From an uncultured Streptococcus sp. (GTDB taxonomy: Bacteria > Bacillota > Bacilli > Lactobacillales > Streptococcaceae): a DNA stretch of 64,000 nucleotides. Each line of letters opens with the position of its first letter. Position 1 is the first letter of the stretch. A program made the translations under genes and the position numbers. The notes under the pieces were generated by a model. It saw nothing but the letters and a program-made list of their open reading frames with translations. It searched no databases and was not told the origin of the DNA. Of this stretch, positions 8,153 through 16,763 are shown in pieces. The stretch spans positions 37,728-101,727 of the forward strand of contig CAKQDX010000007.1 in the NCBI GenBank assembly GCA_934229725.1. Reading direction: 5' to 3'.

Positions 8153-9169
8153 TCACCAAGAGTAATGAGAAGCAGAATTATAGCTCAGAAAATAATCCTT
8201 CTTCTCCTCATTGTACTTAAAAGATAGTTTTAAAAATTTTGCTTTCTCAATAGAGCTATTCTGGTCAGTATAACCAAGATCAATTGTCTTATGCATAACT
8301 CCTGAAGAATGCACGCTTATGCGCCTCTGAGCACTGTCTGCCTGAGGGTGTTCCCTCACCACCTCAGACAAGGGTGTTGCCGGTCCAAAAATTTCTTGGT
8401 CTTTAGTGCGTAACCGGTTAAGCTGTTCTTTTGTCCAGTCACTACTATAATTATCAACTACTGTAACGCCATCAACTGGATAAGTCGCTGTTCCACCATC
8501 ATAAACATATTGACCTTCTTTGTTTTTTACAAAAATGAGATCAATATACTCTTTTTTATCTCCTCGGCTATATTCTACATTTAAACCACTGGACTCCATC
8601 TCGGCATAATTTGGCTTTCCGTGACGTTTGATAATTGAGCGCAAGGTAGCTTCCTTAGGCTTCAAATTCTCAAAGTCTTCTTCAGTCCAGTTATAAGTCG
8701 CAGACGCATCTTCGTAATCCCGAGGATCATCACTATCAGCTTTATTCTCCGACTGAGATGCCTGCTGAGTCACCCTGTATTTTTTCATGGCTTCTCGATA
8801 AATAGAACCGCCCAATGTGGCAATGAATGTTAGCCCAATCAATGCAACTACAACGGTCGTCCAGAGAAATCTCCTCAATTTTAGTCCTAATCTAAGGATA
8901 ATGATTGAAAGCACGAAGCAGGCAATAATCACAGCTAGGTACAAGAATACTGGCTGATGCTTCCAAGATAAAATAGCTGATACCAAGCTTACGAGCAAAA
9001 GTATCAGTGGAGAAACAAACGTGAGAAAGACATACCGCTTTTCAGCTTTTTCCACCTGAAAAGCAGACCCTAACTCAGGTCCTTTGTCACTGAAAGCCGA
9101 CTCAAAAGAATTCTCACTATTTATTATGTCATTATCATTGAAATGACTGTCCTTTTCCTTTTTAAACAT
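8153..9169 (-). CDS. Membrane protein with tandem extracytoplasmic repeats, unknown function
   Basis: 338 residues from the ATG at 9169, chosen because GGGGAGGGG sits just before it; a TTG 15 bases upstream is less likely. An acidic cytosolic N-terminus (about 40 residues) is followed by three hydrophobic segments (about 45-125). An external region has two related blocks, each containing a W-T-x-E-x-x-x-x-L motif (NWTEEDFENL, DWTKEQLNRL) followed by a K/R-x-G/H-P segment. The repeated WTxE blocks resemble small extracytoplasmic domains in other streptococcal membrane proteins of unknown role. Confidence 0.7.
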   Translation of the reverse strand: MFKKEKDSHFNDNDIINSENSFESAFSDKGPELGSAFQVEKAEKRYVFLTFVSPLILLLVSLVSAILSWKHQPVFLYLAVIIACFVLSIIILRLGLKLRRFLWTTVVVALIGLTFIATLGGSIYREAMKKYRVTQQASQSENKADSDDPRDYEDASATYNWTEEDFENLKPKEATLRSIIKRHGKPNYAEMESSGLNVEYSRGDKKEYIDLIFVKNKEGQYVYDGGTATYPVDGVTVVDNYSSDWTKEQLNRLRTKDQEIFGPATPLSEVVREHPQADSAQRRISVHSSGVMHKTIDLGYTDQNSSIEKAKFLKLSFKYNEEKKDYFLSYNSASHYSW

Positions 9170-9253
9170 CTCACCCCTCCCCAAGATACACTCCAGAAAA
9201 ATTTACTGGTTTTTACTATTGTAACAAATGAAAACGTTATTTTCTATAGAAAT

Positions 9254-9284
9254 ACTAAAAAAGCAACCTGAATCAGGCTGCTTT
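9254..9284 (-). terminator. Terminator of ligA-dgkB
   Basis: On the minus strand AAAGCA-CCTGA/TCAGG-TGCTTT followed by a T run, 115 bases beyond the dgkB stop codon. Confidence 0.75.
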
Positions 9285-9397
9285 AGAAGGTAGACAGACG
9301 ATTTAAATGTGTCAAAAACTAAGACGGTCACCACATTTTTGCAATCAATCCTTACTTTACAATCGAAGTGAGCATAAACCAAGACTCTGTCTGTCAT

Positions 9398-10411
9398 TTA
9401 ATCATTTTCAATTTTTTCAGCTTCGCTACTGAATTTTTGTGCGATAGCCTCAAGAGCCAATTCATCGGTATCAGGAAGCGTGATGGCATCGTCTGAGATT
9501 TCATCAATATTGGCATAGAATTCAATGTGATTCTTAAGATTTTGCAGATGAATAGGGGCGTCTCCACCATATTCTCCATCGAGATTAATCATCATACGAT
9601 CTTCACTTAAGGGCTCGATATCTAGCGAACTGGTTTTGATATAAGCAACTCTCTTATCATAGATGTGTTTTCCACCTTGAAGAACCTGTCGAATAAGGTC
9701 AACCAGCTCAAAAAGGTTGGCTGTTTTAACCATGATTAGGGTAAATTTACCATCGTCCAGTTTAGCATCCGGAGCAATCGTTTCAAAACCACCGACCGAA
9801 TTGGTCAAGGCAACGAAAATCATAGATATGCCACCTTCAAAGACGCCCTCATCATGTGTAATGCGAACTGGAACCTTTTTAACTTGTGGTAGCAACTCTG
9901 CCCCCTTAACAAGGTAAGCCAAGTAACCAAGGACCGTCTTCAATCGACTAGGCACACTATAAGTTAATTCGGTAAAGGAACCTGCAGCCGCAATGTTGAT
10001 GAAGTATTTATCATCATAGGCACGACCAATGTCCATCTGCAGGGTTTGTTTTTTAGCAATAACCTTGGCTGCTTCAACTGGGTTCCCTCTTGGAATCTTC
10101 AAAGCGCGTGCAAAGTCATTCGTTGTCCCCGTTGGAATAATCGCCATTTGGGGGCGCTTTTTGAGCGGAGCAATTCCAGAAACCACTTCGTTAATTGTTC
10201 CATCACCACCGGCAGCAATGACCAAGTCAAAACCTGCTTTAGCGGCACGACTGGCCTCATTTTTAGCTGAGTTCTCTTCTGGTGTTGTTTGAAAGGCTGA
10301 CGCTTCAAAGCCAGCACCTTCCAAAATATCCAATACCTCAGCAACATTTTTCTTCATAATTTCTTGCCCAGATGTTGGATTATAAATTAAGCGGGCACGT
10401 TTTTGTTTCAT
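9398..10411 (-). CDS. dgkB: Diacylglycerol / lipid kinase
   Basis: 337 residues of the DagK/YegS/BmrU family. It has the nucleotide-binding loop RLIYNPTSGQE at the start, the catalytic-domain signature AAGGDGTINEVVSG (about residues 66-79) and PTGTTNDFARAL (about 92-103). The family phosphorylates diacylglycerol to phosphatidic acid at the membrane, recycling lipid released by lipoteichoic acid synthesis. A roughly 35-residue acidic C-terminal tail exceeds the usual fold. The gene starts 10 bases after ligA ends and is probably co-transcribed with it; AGGAG precedes the ATG. Confidence 0.9.
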   Translation of the reverse strand: MKQKRARLIYNPTSGQEIMKKNVAEVLDILEGAGFEASAFQTTPEENSAKNEASRAAKAGFDLVIAAGGDGTINEVVSGIAPLKKRPQMAIIPTGTTNDFARALKIPRGNPVEAAKVIAKKQTLQMDIGRAYDDKYFINIAAAGSFTELTYSVPSRLKTVLGYLAYLVKGAELLPQVKKVPVRITHDEGVFEGGISMIFVALTNSVGGFETIAPDAKLDDGKFTLIMVKTANLFELVDLIRQVLQGGKHIYDKRVAYIKTSSLDIEPLSEDRMMINLDGEYGGDAPIHLQNLKNHIEFYANIDEISDDAITLPDTDELALEAIAQKFSSEAEKIEND

Positions 10412-10420
10412 ATTGAACTC

Positions 10421-12379
10421 CTATAAATTCAGCAACCAAGCCTCGTCCACAACATCAATGCCTAGACTTTGTGCTTTTTCCAACTTACTTCCGGCATCAC
10501 TACCAGCAACTACTAAATCTGTTTTCTTAGAGACAGATCCTGTCACCTTGGCACCTAAGGCCTCTAGTTTTGCTTTTGCTTCGCTACGTTTAAGATGTTC
10601 CAATTTACCTGTCAAAACGACCGTTTTTCCAGACAAAATGGCATCGTCTGCAACTTTTTGTCCAAGATAGGCCATATTAATGCCATAGGATTCTAGCTCT
10701 TTCAAAAGAACTTTAACCTCCTCCTTGGCAAAATAGCGTTGAATAGACTTGGCGATAACCTCCCCTAATCCATCGACAGCTGCAATGGCCTCAACATCAG
10801 CACTTGCCAAATTCTTGATCGTTTCAAAAGCTTCCAGCAACTGCTTACTAACTTTGGCACCAACATGACGAATGCCCAAGCCATAGAGTAATTTCTCAGC
10901 AGAGTTTTCTTTTGACGTTTGAATGGCAGCATAAAGTTTCTCGGCAGATTTTTCCTTGAAGCCTTCTAATTGGAGGAAATCCTCGCTGTTCAAGCCATAG
11001 ATATTAGCAACATCCTTAACCAATTCAGCTTTAAAGAGCTTTTCAACCACTGAAGGTCCCATACCTGCGATGTTCATGGCATCACGAGAGGCAAAATGAA
11101 TCAGGCCTTCCTTAATCTGAGCAGGACAAGAAGGATTGATACAACGTAGGGCAACTTCATCTTCAAAATGCAAGAGACCACTGCCACACGATGGACATTG
11201 CGTCGGTACTTCCATCGGCTCCTGTGTTGTACGCTTACTTTCTACCACACGAAGTACTGCAGGAATAATGTCACCAGCTTTATAAACAATAACGGTATCA
11301 CCGATACGAATGTCTTTCTCGGCAATATAATCCACATTGTGAAGGGTGGCTCGGCTAACTGTGGTCCCTGCCAATTGTACTGGCGTCAAATTAGCTGTTG
11401 GCGTTACCACACCCGTTCGACCCACTTGCCAGTCCACAGAGAGAAGCTCGGCTTCCTTTTCCTCAGCCGGGAATTTATAAGCAATAGCCCAACGTGGTGC
11501 CTTAACTGTAAAGCCTAATTCTTCTTGCATGGCCAAGCTATTGACCTTGATGACGACACCATCAATGTCGTAGGCCAAATGATCACGATCCTGACCGACA
11601 GCTTGAATAAAGTCCCAAATCTCATCCATAGAGGATGTCACAATACGACGTGGATTGACTGAGAAACCTAGTTCTGCCACTTCATTTAAGACATCATTTT
11701 GTGTGAGACGCTCTGTTGGACTAGCTTCCTGATAAAGGAAGGTCGCCAAACGACGCTCAACCACCACTTTAGTATCCAATTGACGAAGGGTTCCTGCAGC
11801 AGCGTTACGAGGATTGGCAAATTCTGCCTCACCATTTTCTTGGCGTTGGGTATTGATGCGTTCAAATTCAGCACGTGGCAAATAACACTCCCCACGCACT
11901 GTAATATTAAGCGGTTGTTCCAATTTCAGTGGAACATCTGAGATACGCTTGACATTTTCAGTGATATTTTCACCAACTGAACCATCACCACGTGTCGCAC
12001 CGACTTGTAAAATACCATTCACATAGGTCAACGAGATAGAGAGACCATCAATTTTGAGTTCAGCCATGTAATCAGCATTAGGAAATTCGTCCTTAACTCT
12101 CTTATCAAAAGTATCCAGTTCTTCTCGGGAAAAAGCATCCTGCAAACTATAAAGGGGATACTCATGTTGGTATTTCTCAAAACCATCGAGGACCAAACCT
12201 CCCACACGATGCGTCGGACTATCTGCTTGAACCAGCTCGGGGTGCTCAGCCTCTAAAGCCACAAGTTCACGATAGAGCTTATCATACTCGGCATCTGACA
12301 CCGATGGATCATCTTCAGTATAATACTCTTTTGCATACTGGTTAAGTTTGGCAACCAGCTCTTTCATTCGTTTTTCCAT
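10421..12379 (-). CDS. ligA: NAD-dependent DNA ligase
   Basis: 652 residues, full length. The adenylation-domain lysine lies in AELKIDGLSISL (about residue 112), followed by an OB fold, the four-Cys zinc finger (CPSCGSGL...CINPSCPAQ, about 400-425), HhH repeats and a C-terminal BRCT domain (about 575-652). LigA seals nicks in replication and repair using NAD. The N-terminus MEKRMKEL matches the family start, but the ATG has no ribosome binding site: an extended -10 (TGA-TAAAAT, 12386-12394) ends only 6 bases before it, predicting a leaderless or near-leaderless mRNA. The fifth codon, also ATG, is the alternative start. Confidence 0.95.
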   Translation of the reverse strand: MEKRMKELVAKLNQYAKEYYTEDDPSVSDAEYDKLYRELVALEAEHPELVQADSPTHRVGGLVLDGFEKYQHEYPLYSLQDAFSREELDTFDKRVKDEFPNADYMAELKIDGLSISLTYVNGILQVGATRGDGSVGENITENVKRISDVPLKLEQPLNITVRGECYLPRAEFERINTQRQENGEAEFANPRNAAAGTLRQLDTKVVVERRLATFLYQEASPTERLTQNDVLNEVAELGFSVNPRRIVTSSMDEIWDFIQAVGQDRDHLAYDIDGVVIKVNSLAMQEELGFTVKAPRWAIAYKFPAEEKEAELLSVDWQVGRTGVVTPTANLTPVQLAGTTVSRATLHNVDYIAEKDIRIGDTVIVYKAGDIIPAVLRVVESKRTTQEPMEVPTQCPSCGSGLLHFEDEVALRCINPSCPAQIKEGLIHFASRDAMNIAGMGPSVVEKLFKAELVKDVANIYGLNSEDFLQLEGFKEKSAEKLYAAIQTSKENSAEKLLYGLGIRHVGAKVSKQLLEAFETIKNLASADVEAIAAVDGLGEVIAKSIQRYFAKEEVKVLLKELESYGINMAYLGQKVADDAILSGKTVVLTGKLEHLKRSEAKAKLEALGAKVTGSVSKKTDLVVAGSDAGSKLEKAQSLGIDVVDEAWLLNL

Positions 12380-12385
12380 AGGAAC

Positions 12386-12394
12386 ATTTTATCA
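12386..12394 (-). promoter_or_regulatory. Extended -10 of ligA, 6 nt from the ATG
   Basis: Minus strand TGA-TAAAAT-GTTCCT-ATG. The spacing leaves no room for a Shine-Dalgarno sequence. Confidence 0.55.
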
Positions 12395-12404
12395 TAAAAG
12401 CAAC

Positions 12405-12426
12405 AAAAAACGCCTTTACAGACGTT
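12405..12426 (-). terminator. Terminator of queT
   Basis: Minus strand AACGTCT/AGGCGTT with a GTAA loop, then six T. Confidence 0.75.
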
Positions 12427-12429
12427 AAT

Positions 12430-12939
12430 TTAGGAAACAAAATCAATCACTTTGGCTAATTTTTTGATAAGAATGGCACCGACCAAGAGGGAAGCCAATT
12501 CTCCCATAGCTACAGAGAACCAAGTTGCCCAAAACGGTGCATGAGCCACCAAGGTCAACTCAGCAGCAATAGTCACCATGAAGAATGAAAAATAAAGGGC
12601 AAAATAGACCTGAGCCTTGTCCAAGAGGCCACCCAAGATATCTTGGTTTTTAAAGCGGTCAAAGAAATGGACACCCGAACCGACAAAAACCAAGGTTGAG
12701 AGACTACCAACGACCACATCAATCATGTTAAAACTAAAGAAGTTGGCAATCAAGCACCCCAAAGTCACAGCAATAATATACTTGCGATTGTAAAATCCCA
12801 ATAGATTAAACATTTCTGCAATTCGAAACTGGTATGGACCATACGAAATCAGATTAAAAGGTGGCACAATGGTCAAGACCACATAAAGTGCTGCCACAAT
12901 AGCAATATGAGTTAAATCACGAATAGTTTGATTTTTCAT
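12430..12939 (-). CDS. queT: Queuosine precursor transporter QueT
   Basis: 169 residues with about five hydrophobic segments. The sequence closely follows streptococcal QueT: RDLTHIAIVAALYVVLTIVPPFN, the SYGPYQFRIAEM loop, NRKYIIAVTLGCLIANF and IDVVVGS. QueT is the membrane S-component of an ECF transporter that takes up queuosine precursors (preQ0/preQ1) for tRNA modification. preQ1 riboswitches commonly precede queT genes; the 85-base leader here does not match the class I or II consensus by eye. Confidence 0.9.
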   Translation of the reverse strand: MKNQTIRDLTHIAIVAALYVVLTIVPPFNLISYGPYQFRIAEMFNLLGFYNRKYIIAVTLGCLIANFFSFNMIDVVVGSLSTLVFVGSGVHFFDRFKNQDILGGLLDKAQVYFALYFSFFMVTIAAELTLVAHAPFWATWFSVAMGELASLLVGAILIKKLAKVIDFVS

Positions 12940-12988
12940 TTTTCCTCTACAATCTTTCTATTTTTTCTTTGACAAGAACACATTCCCG

Positions 12989-13017
12989 CCAAAAGAGCCT
13001 GGACCTCGCCAAGCTCT
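12989..13017 (-). terminator. Terminator of the map/YihY transcript
   Basis: Minus strand AGAGCTTGG/CCAGGCTCT (one wobble pair) followed by TTTT, just after the YihY-family stop codon. Confidence 0.65.
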
Positions 13018-13026
13018 CTTTAGCAT

Positions 13027-13986
13027 CTAAGAATTGTCCTCGTCTTTTTTGTGTTTTGTGCTGTCATTACCATCTCCTGAAAAACTATGAATAATGGTAA
13101 GCACATCTCCTCTTCGGCTGTGTAGTTCACCTTGCTTAAGCTCCTGATAGGTTGCATTAAAAATAGCCCCCAGAATCAAGATCCTTGCTAAAAAGATAAA
13201 CCAAAGCATGAAGACGAAAATCATAATTGACCCGAATAACTTGATATCAACCAATCGACTCAGCGTACGAATCACATAGGTCCCAAACAAATTGCTCAAA
13301 TACCCAATCACCAAGGTTGTAAAAATAGTCCCCGGCATGATATAACGGATTTTTCGAATCTTCACATTTGGAAGAATGAAATAAAGTACCATGACTCCCA
13401 GAAATACCACTGCAACGCTCAAGGGCTGAATACTATTCAAAATCAGTTGAGTCAGATTAGACCCAATAGGATAGGTCTGATTTATAACTCGAAGGACCGA
13501 CTGAACAATTGTGGATAACATAAGCGCAAAGGTCAGCAAAAACAAGATAACCAAACTCAAGAGTCCACCGATAATATGACTGATAAAGACATCTCGGTGT
13601 TCTGAGGCACCATATACCTTATTAATGGCCTTTTGAAGTGATGATAAGGACTTAATCATGGTCCAAAATCCTGTCAAAGAGGCCACTCCCAATAATTGTC
13701 CAGAAGGTGTGGAGAAGACATCCTCGACAACATTGGCTGCAGGAGCATAAAACTGCTTAGGAAGATGCTCACTCATGAAATTCAAGAGATCAGTAGTATC
13801 AATATTCAGATAGGGAAAGACATTGGCTGCAATGACAATGAGCGGAAAGACCGTCAAAATCAAATAATAAGCCACGGCAATGGTAGAAATATCTATCTCT
13901 GCACTACGATAATGTCTAAGGTAGACCTGCAAAGGTCGCCATTGAAGCCTATCTAGGAGACGGGCCATTATGCCTTGTCGTTTCAT
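13027..13986 (-). CDS. YihY/BrkB-family integral membrane protein
   Basis: 319 residues with six hydrophobic segments and the family landmarks: AVAYYLILTVFPLIV near residue 37, LTGFWTMIKSLSSLQKAINKVYG (about 105-127), LPNVKIR and a final membrane segment. The family was once annotated as ribonuclease BN, an assignment since withdrawn; its members are thought to be transporters or membrane-stress proteins. It starts one base after map ends, so the two are co-transcribed. Confidence 0.85.
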   Translation of the reverse strand: MKRQGIMARLLDRLQWRPLQVYLRHYRSAEIDISTIAVAYYLILTVFPLIVIAANVFPYLNIDTTDLLNFMSEHLPKQFYAPAANVVEDVFSTPSGQLLGVASLTGFWTMIKSLSSLQKAINKVYGASEHRDVFISHIIGGLLSLVILFLLTFALMLSTIVQSVLRVINQTYPIGSNLTQLILNSIQPLSVAVVFLGVMVLYFILPNVKIRKIRYIMPGTIFTTLVIGYLSNLFGTYVIRTLSRLVDIKLFGSIMIFVFMLWFIFLARILILGAIFNATYQELKQGELHSRRGDVLTIIHSFSGDGNDSTKHKKDEDNS

Positions 13987-13987
13987 A

Positions 13988-14848
13988 CTAATAAGTTCTT
14001 TCTTGGCCTTGAGAAGTTAAAATGACTGGACCATCTTTGGTAATCACAAATTGGTGTTCGTATTGGCAGGAAAGACCGCCATCAAGTGTTTTATGAGCCC
14101 AACCCGTTTTAAGGTCTGTATCAATTTCCCAAGTTCCTGTGTTAATCATTGGCTCGATGGTCAAGACCATTCCTTCTTTAAGGCGGAGACCACGACCAGC
14201 CACCCCATAGTTAGGAACCATTGGTTCTTCGTGCATTGTTGGTCCAACACCATGTCCAACCAAATCACGAACAACCCCGTAACCACGACTTTCAGCATAT
14301 TCTTGAATAGCTGCACCGATATCACCGATACGGTTACCAACTACCGCTTGTTCAATACCAAGGTACATAGCCTCACGGGTTACTTCCATAAGGTTTTTAA
14401 CTTCATCAGAAGGTGTCCCAATCGCATAGGCCCAACAGGAGTCAGCCAAACCACCAGTGTAAGATTCTGTGTATTTTTTAACCTGAGCAACATTATCAAA
14501 GTTCAATTTTGATACATCAAGAATGGATTTGTCAAGAGGTTCTGACAAGACCATATCCACTTTCAAAAGGTCGCCATCTTTCAAAGTATAGTGACGTGGA
14601 AAGGCGTGTGCTACCTCATCATTAAGGGAACAACAAGTAGCATAAGGATAATCCATAACGCTTCCTTCAACTCCAATTTGAAGAGGAAGAACATTTTCTT
14701 CTTTACAGCGACGACGCACATACTCTTCCACTTCCCACATATCCACTCCTGGTTTCAAGAGGTCACGTAGACCAATGTGGATGCTGGCAAGAAAATCTCC
14801 TGCCACATCCATTGCTTCAATTTCACGTGCTGATTTTAATGTAATCAT
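13988..14848 (-). CDS. map: Methionine aminopeptidase, type I
   Basis: 286 residues, the length usual for streptococcal MAP, which carries an insertion relative to the E. coli enzyme. Metal-ligand segments are recognisable: LKVDMVL for the first Asp, DLVGHGVGPTMHEEP with the catalytic His, TIEPMIN and the C-terminal SCQYEHQFV with the last Glu. It removes the initiator methionine from nascent proteins in the cytosol. It follows spxR by 31 bases in a probable GNAT-spxR-map-YihY operon. Confidence 0.95.
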   Translation of the reverse strand: MITLKSAREIEAMDVAGDFLASIHIGLRDLLKPGVDMWEVEEYVRRRCKEENVLPLQIGVEGSVMDYPYATCCSLNDEVAHAFPRHYTLKDGDLLKVDMVLSEPLDKSILDVSKLNFDNVAQVKKYTESYTGGLADSCWAYAIGTPSDEVKNLMEVTREAMYLGIEQAVVGNRIGDIGAAIQEYAESRGYGVVRDLVGHGVGPTMHEEPMVPNYGVAGRGLRLKEGMVLTIEPMINTGTWEIDTDLKTGWAHKTLDGGLSCQYEHQFVITKDGPVILTSQGQERTY

Positions 14849-14879
14849 TGTATTCTCCGTTTTCTTTATATCTTTTATG

Positions 14880-16160
14880 TTAAGTCTTCTTAACTACAAC
14901 AACTGATTTGCAGACAGTTTGATTGGCATGAGTAATTAACAGGTCCAGATGGGCCCGACGTCTGGTCTCAGCAATAATACTCGGGGTAATCGTCACCTTA
15001 TCATCAATCTGAGCCGCTTGAAGAAAGTAAAACATCATCTCTTCAATCACTAAGCCCTTCTGCGCCTGTTTTTTCATGATTCGATAAACAACTTCCTTAA
15101 CCATCTCCGCAAGAACACCTTGGGTAAGGTTACCAGAATTATCAATCATGGTTGGTTCCACCTCAAAGTTAAAGGCATGCTTGTCTTGGTTCAGATTAGC
15201 TATCATTTGATCGCTAAAGGTGTGCAAATCACCACGATTATTATCTTGAAGTTCCTCTAAAACCTGTCGACGGGTGATTGTCCCTAGATAATGTTTTTCG
15301 TCATCCACAACAGGAATCATATCATAGTCTTCGAAAATCATCTTTTGAGCCACGGTCGCTAAACTAGTCTCGAGTCTGGTCACCGTAGGTTTTGTCATAA
15401 TAGCTTTAAGCATGGTCGTTGGATGCTGGTTAGCCACATCACGCATGGTCACAATTCCAACAACCTGATTGTCATCAGACACAATCGGAAAACGAACGAG
15501 ATTGGTCCGCTTAACCACATTCTGATAATCCCTAACAGTCATCTCAGGAGTCATGTAAGTGTAATCTTCTCGTCTTGTATAAACCTGAGCAACTGGCTTG
15601 ATATCTGTTTTAATCCGTACATTTGACAGGGCTTGGTTAATCATGGTAGCCACAGTAAAGGTATCATAGGTTGTGACCATGACTGGAAATTGTCTCAAAC
15701 GAGAAAGTTCCTTAACCCGCTCAGAAACCTGAAATCCCCCTGTTACTAGGATAGCATTATTGTGCTCGAGGGCCAATAATTGAATATCTTCACGGTCCCC
15801 AACAATAAGCAAATCTCCCTTTGTTAAATAACGCGTGATATTCTCAATAGTCATGGCACCAATGTAAAACTTACTGAAAACACGGTCCAAACCTTCGTGA
15901 CCAGAAATAACTTCCGACTCTGTAATCTCAGCAATCTCTGCGAAAGTCAACTTGTCAAGACGTACTTGAACTTTCTTTTCAATTCGAACAGTACCACTAC
16001 GAGGCCGAGTCTCAACCAATCCTCGATTTTCAGCCTCTTTAATAGCTCGGTAGGCTGTTCCATCAGACACCTGCAAGTGGTTAGAAATACTACGTACACT
16101 GACACGCTTACCAATAGGCAGAGCCTCTAAATAATCTAGAATTTCTTGATGTTTACTCAC
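14880..16160 (-). CDS. spxR: SpxR-type regulator (HTH, DRTGG, CBS pair, HotDog)
   Basis: 426 residues from a GTG at 16160, which has GGAGGAG directly upstream; the longer open frame is not used. In order: an HTH domain (about 1-65), a DRTGG domain (about 70-180, with GDREDIQLLALEHNNAILVTGGF), two CBS motifs (about 195-310) and a C-terminal HotDog-like domain (about 320-426). This layout is that of pneumococcal SpxR, which activates the pyruvate oxidase gene spxB, and of Bacillus YtoI. CBS domains usually bind adenine nucleotides, so energy sensing is likely. It overlaps the preceding gene by 8 bases. Confidence 0.85.
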   Translation of the reverse strand: MSKHQEILDYLEALPIGKRVSVRSISNHLQVSDGTAYRAIKEAENRGLVETRPRSGTVRIEKKVQVRLDKLTFAEIAEITESEVISGHEGLDRVFSKFYIGAMTIENITRYLTKGDLLIVGDREDIQLLALEHNNAILVTGGFQVSERVKELSRLRQFPVMVTTYDTFTVATMINQALSNVRIKTDIKPVAQVYTRREDYTYMTPEMTVRDYQNVVKRTNLVRFPIVSDDNQVVGIVTMRDVANQHPTTMLKAIMTKPTVTRLETSLATVAQKMIFEDYDMIPVVDDEKHYLGTITRRQVLEELQDNNRGDLHTFSDQMIANLNQDKHAFNFEVEPTMIDNSGNLTQGVLAEMVKEVVYRIMKKQAQKGLVIEEMMFYFLQAAQIDDKVTITPSIIAETRRRAHLDLLITHANQTVCKSVVVVKKT

Positions 16161-16698
16161 TATTCTCCTCCTTCTCAAAGCGGAGATAATCACGCATGGC
16201 ACGGGTGTATCTATCGGCTCCTTTAAAGCGAGACACGAGTTTAAAACCAGATTTTTCTGCCACACGAATAGATGCTTTATTTTCCAAATGGGCTATAAGA
16301 ATGATACGTTCCATTCCCATAGCTGATAAGGCTAAATCCGTTAGACAAGTGACTGCCTCCGTCATTAGACCTCGTTCCCAGAAAGAGGCATTCAAAAAAT
16401 AACCAAGTTCGGCAGTCCGTTTCTGGACATCTATCTTTTCAAAACGAATAACACCAATCATCTTACTCGACTCTTTATCCAAAATGGCCCAAACACCCAA
16501 AGGTTCTTTCATGAAATAATGGACCAAAAGGCAATCCGTCTCCAGCTGAGTTTTGGTTGATGGAAAGAAAAAGCGTAGGTTCTTTGGATTTGACACTATT
16601 TCGTGCAAGTCAAATCGATCTGAAAAGATGAGTGGCCTAAAAGAAAGGCGTTCTGACTCAAAGAAGGCAAAAGCCCCCAGACTAGTCCATATATCCAT
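16153..16698 (-). CDS. GNAT acetyltransferase (RimJ/RimL type)
   Basis: 181 residues from the ATG at 16698. The fold is recognisable from ESERLSFRPL at the start, GVIRFEKIDVQKRTAELGYFLN, WERGLMTEAVTCLTDLA (acetyl-CoA loop, equivalent to the RG-x-G/A motif) and ENKASIRVAEKSGFK near the end. It probably acetylates protein N-termini or small amines; the substrate is unknown. No Shine-Dalgarno sequence is present: TGT-TATAAT ends 6 bases before the ATG, predicting a leaderless mRNA. It heads the operon with spxR. Confidence 0.85.
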   Translation of the reverse strand: MDIWTSLGAFAFFESERLSFRPLIFSDRFDLHEIVSNPKNLRFFFPSTKTQLETDCLLVHYFMKEPLGVWAILDKESSKMIGVIRFEKIDVQKRTAELGYFLNASFWERGLMTEAVTCLTDLALSAMGMERIILIAHLENKASIRVAEKSGFKLVSRFKGADRYTRAMRDYLRFEKEENSE

Positions 16699-16704
16699 GA
16701 AAGT

Positions 16705-16713
16705 ATTATAACA
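16705..16713 (-). promoter_or_regulatory. Extended -10 of the GNAT-spxR operon, 6 nt from the ATG
   Basis: Minus strand TGT-TATAAT-ACTTTC-ATG, the same geometry as ligA. Confidence 0.6.
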
Positions 16714-16726
16714 CAGTTTTAAGAAT

Positions 16727-16759
16727 GGAAAAAGGCTCAACCACAAGGGGTTGAACCTT
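16727..16759 (-). terminator. Terminator of murA
   Basis: Minus strand AAGGTTCAACC/GGTTGAGCCTT plus T run, 4 bases after the murA stop codon. Confidence 0.8.
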
Positions 16760-16763
16760 AGAC

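Noticed and set aside
12940..13020. preQ1 riboswitch before queT
   Set aside because: The leader contains a terminator hairpin of the upstream gene and no stretch matching the preQ1-I or preQ1-II consensus.
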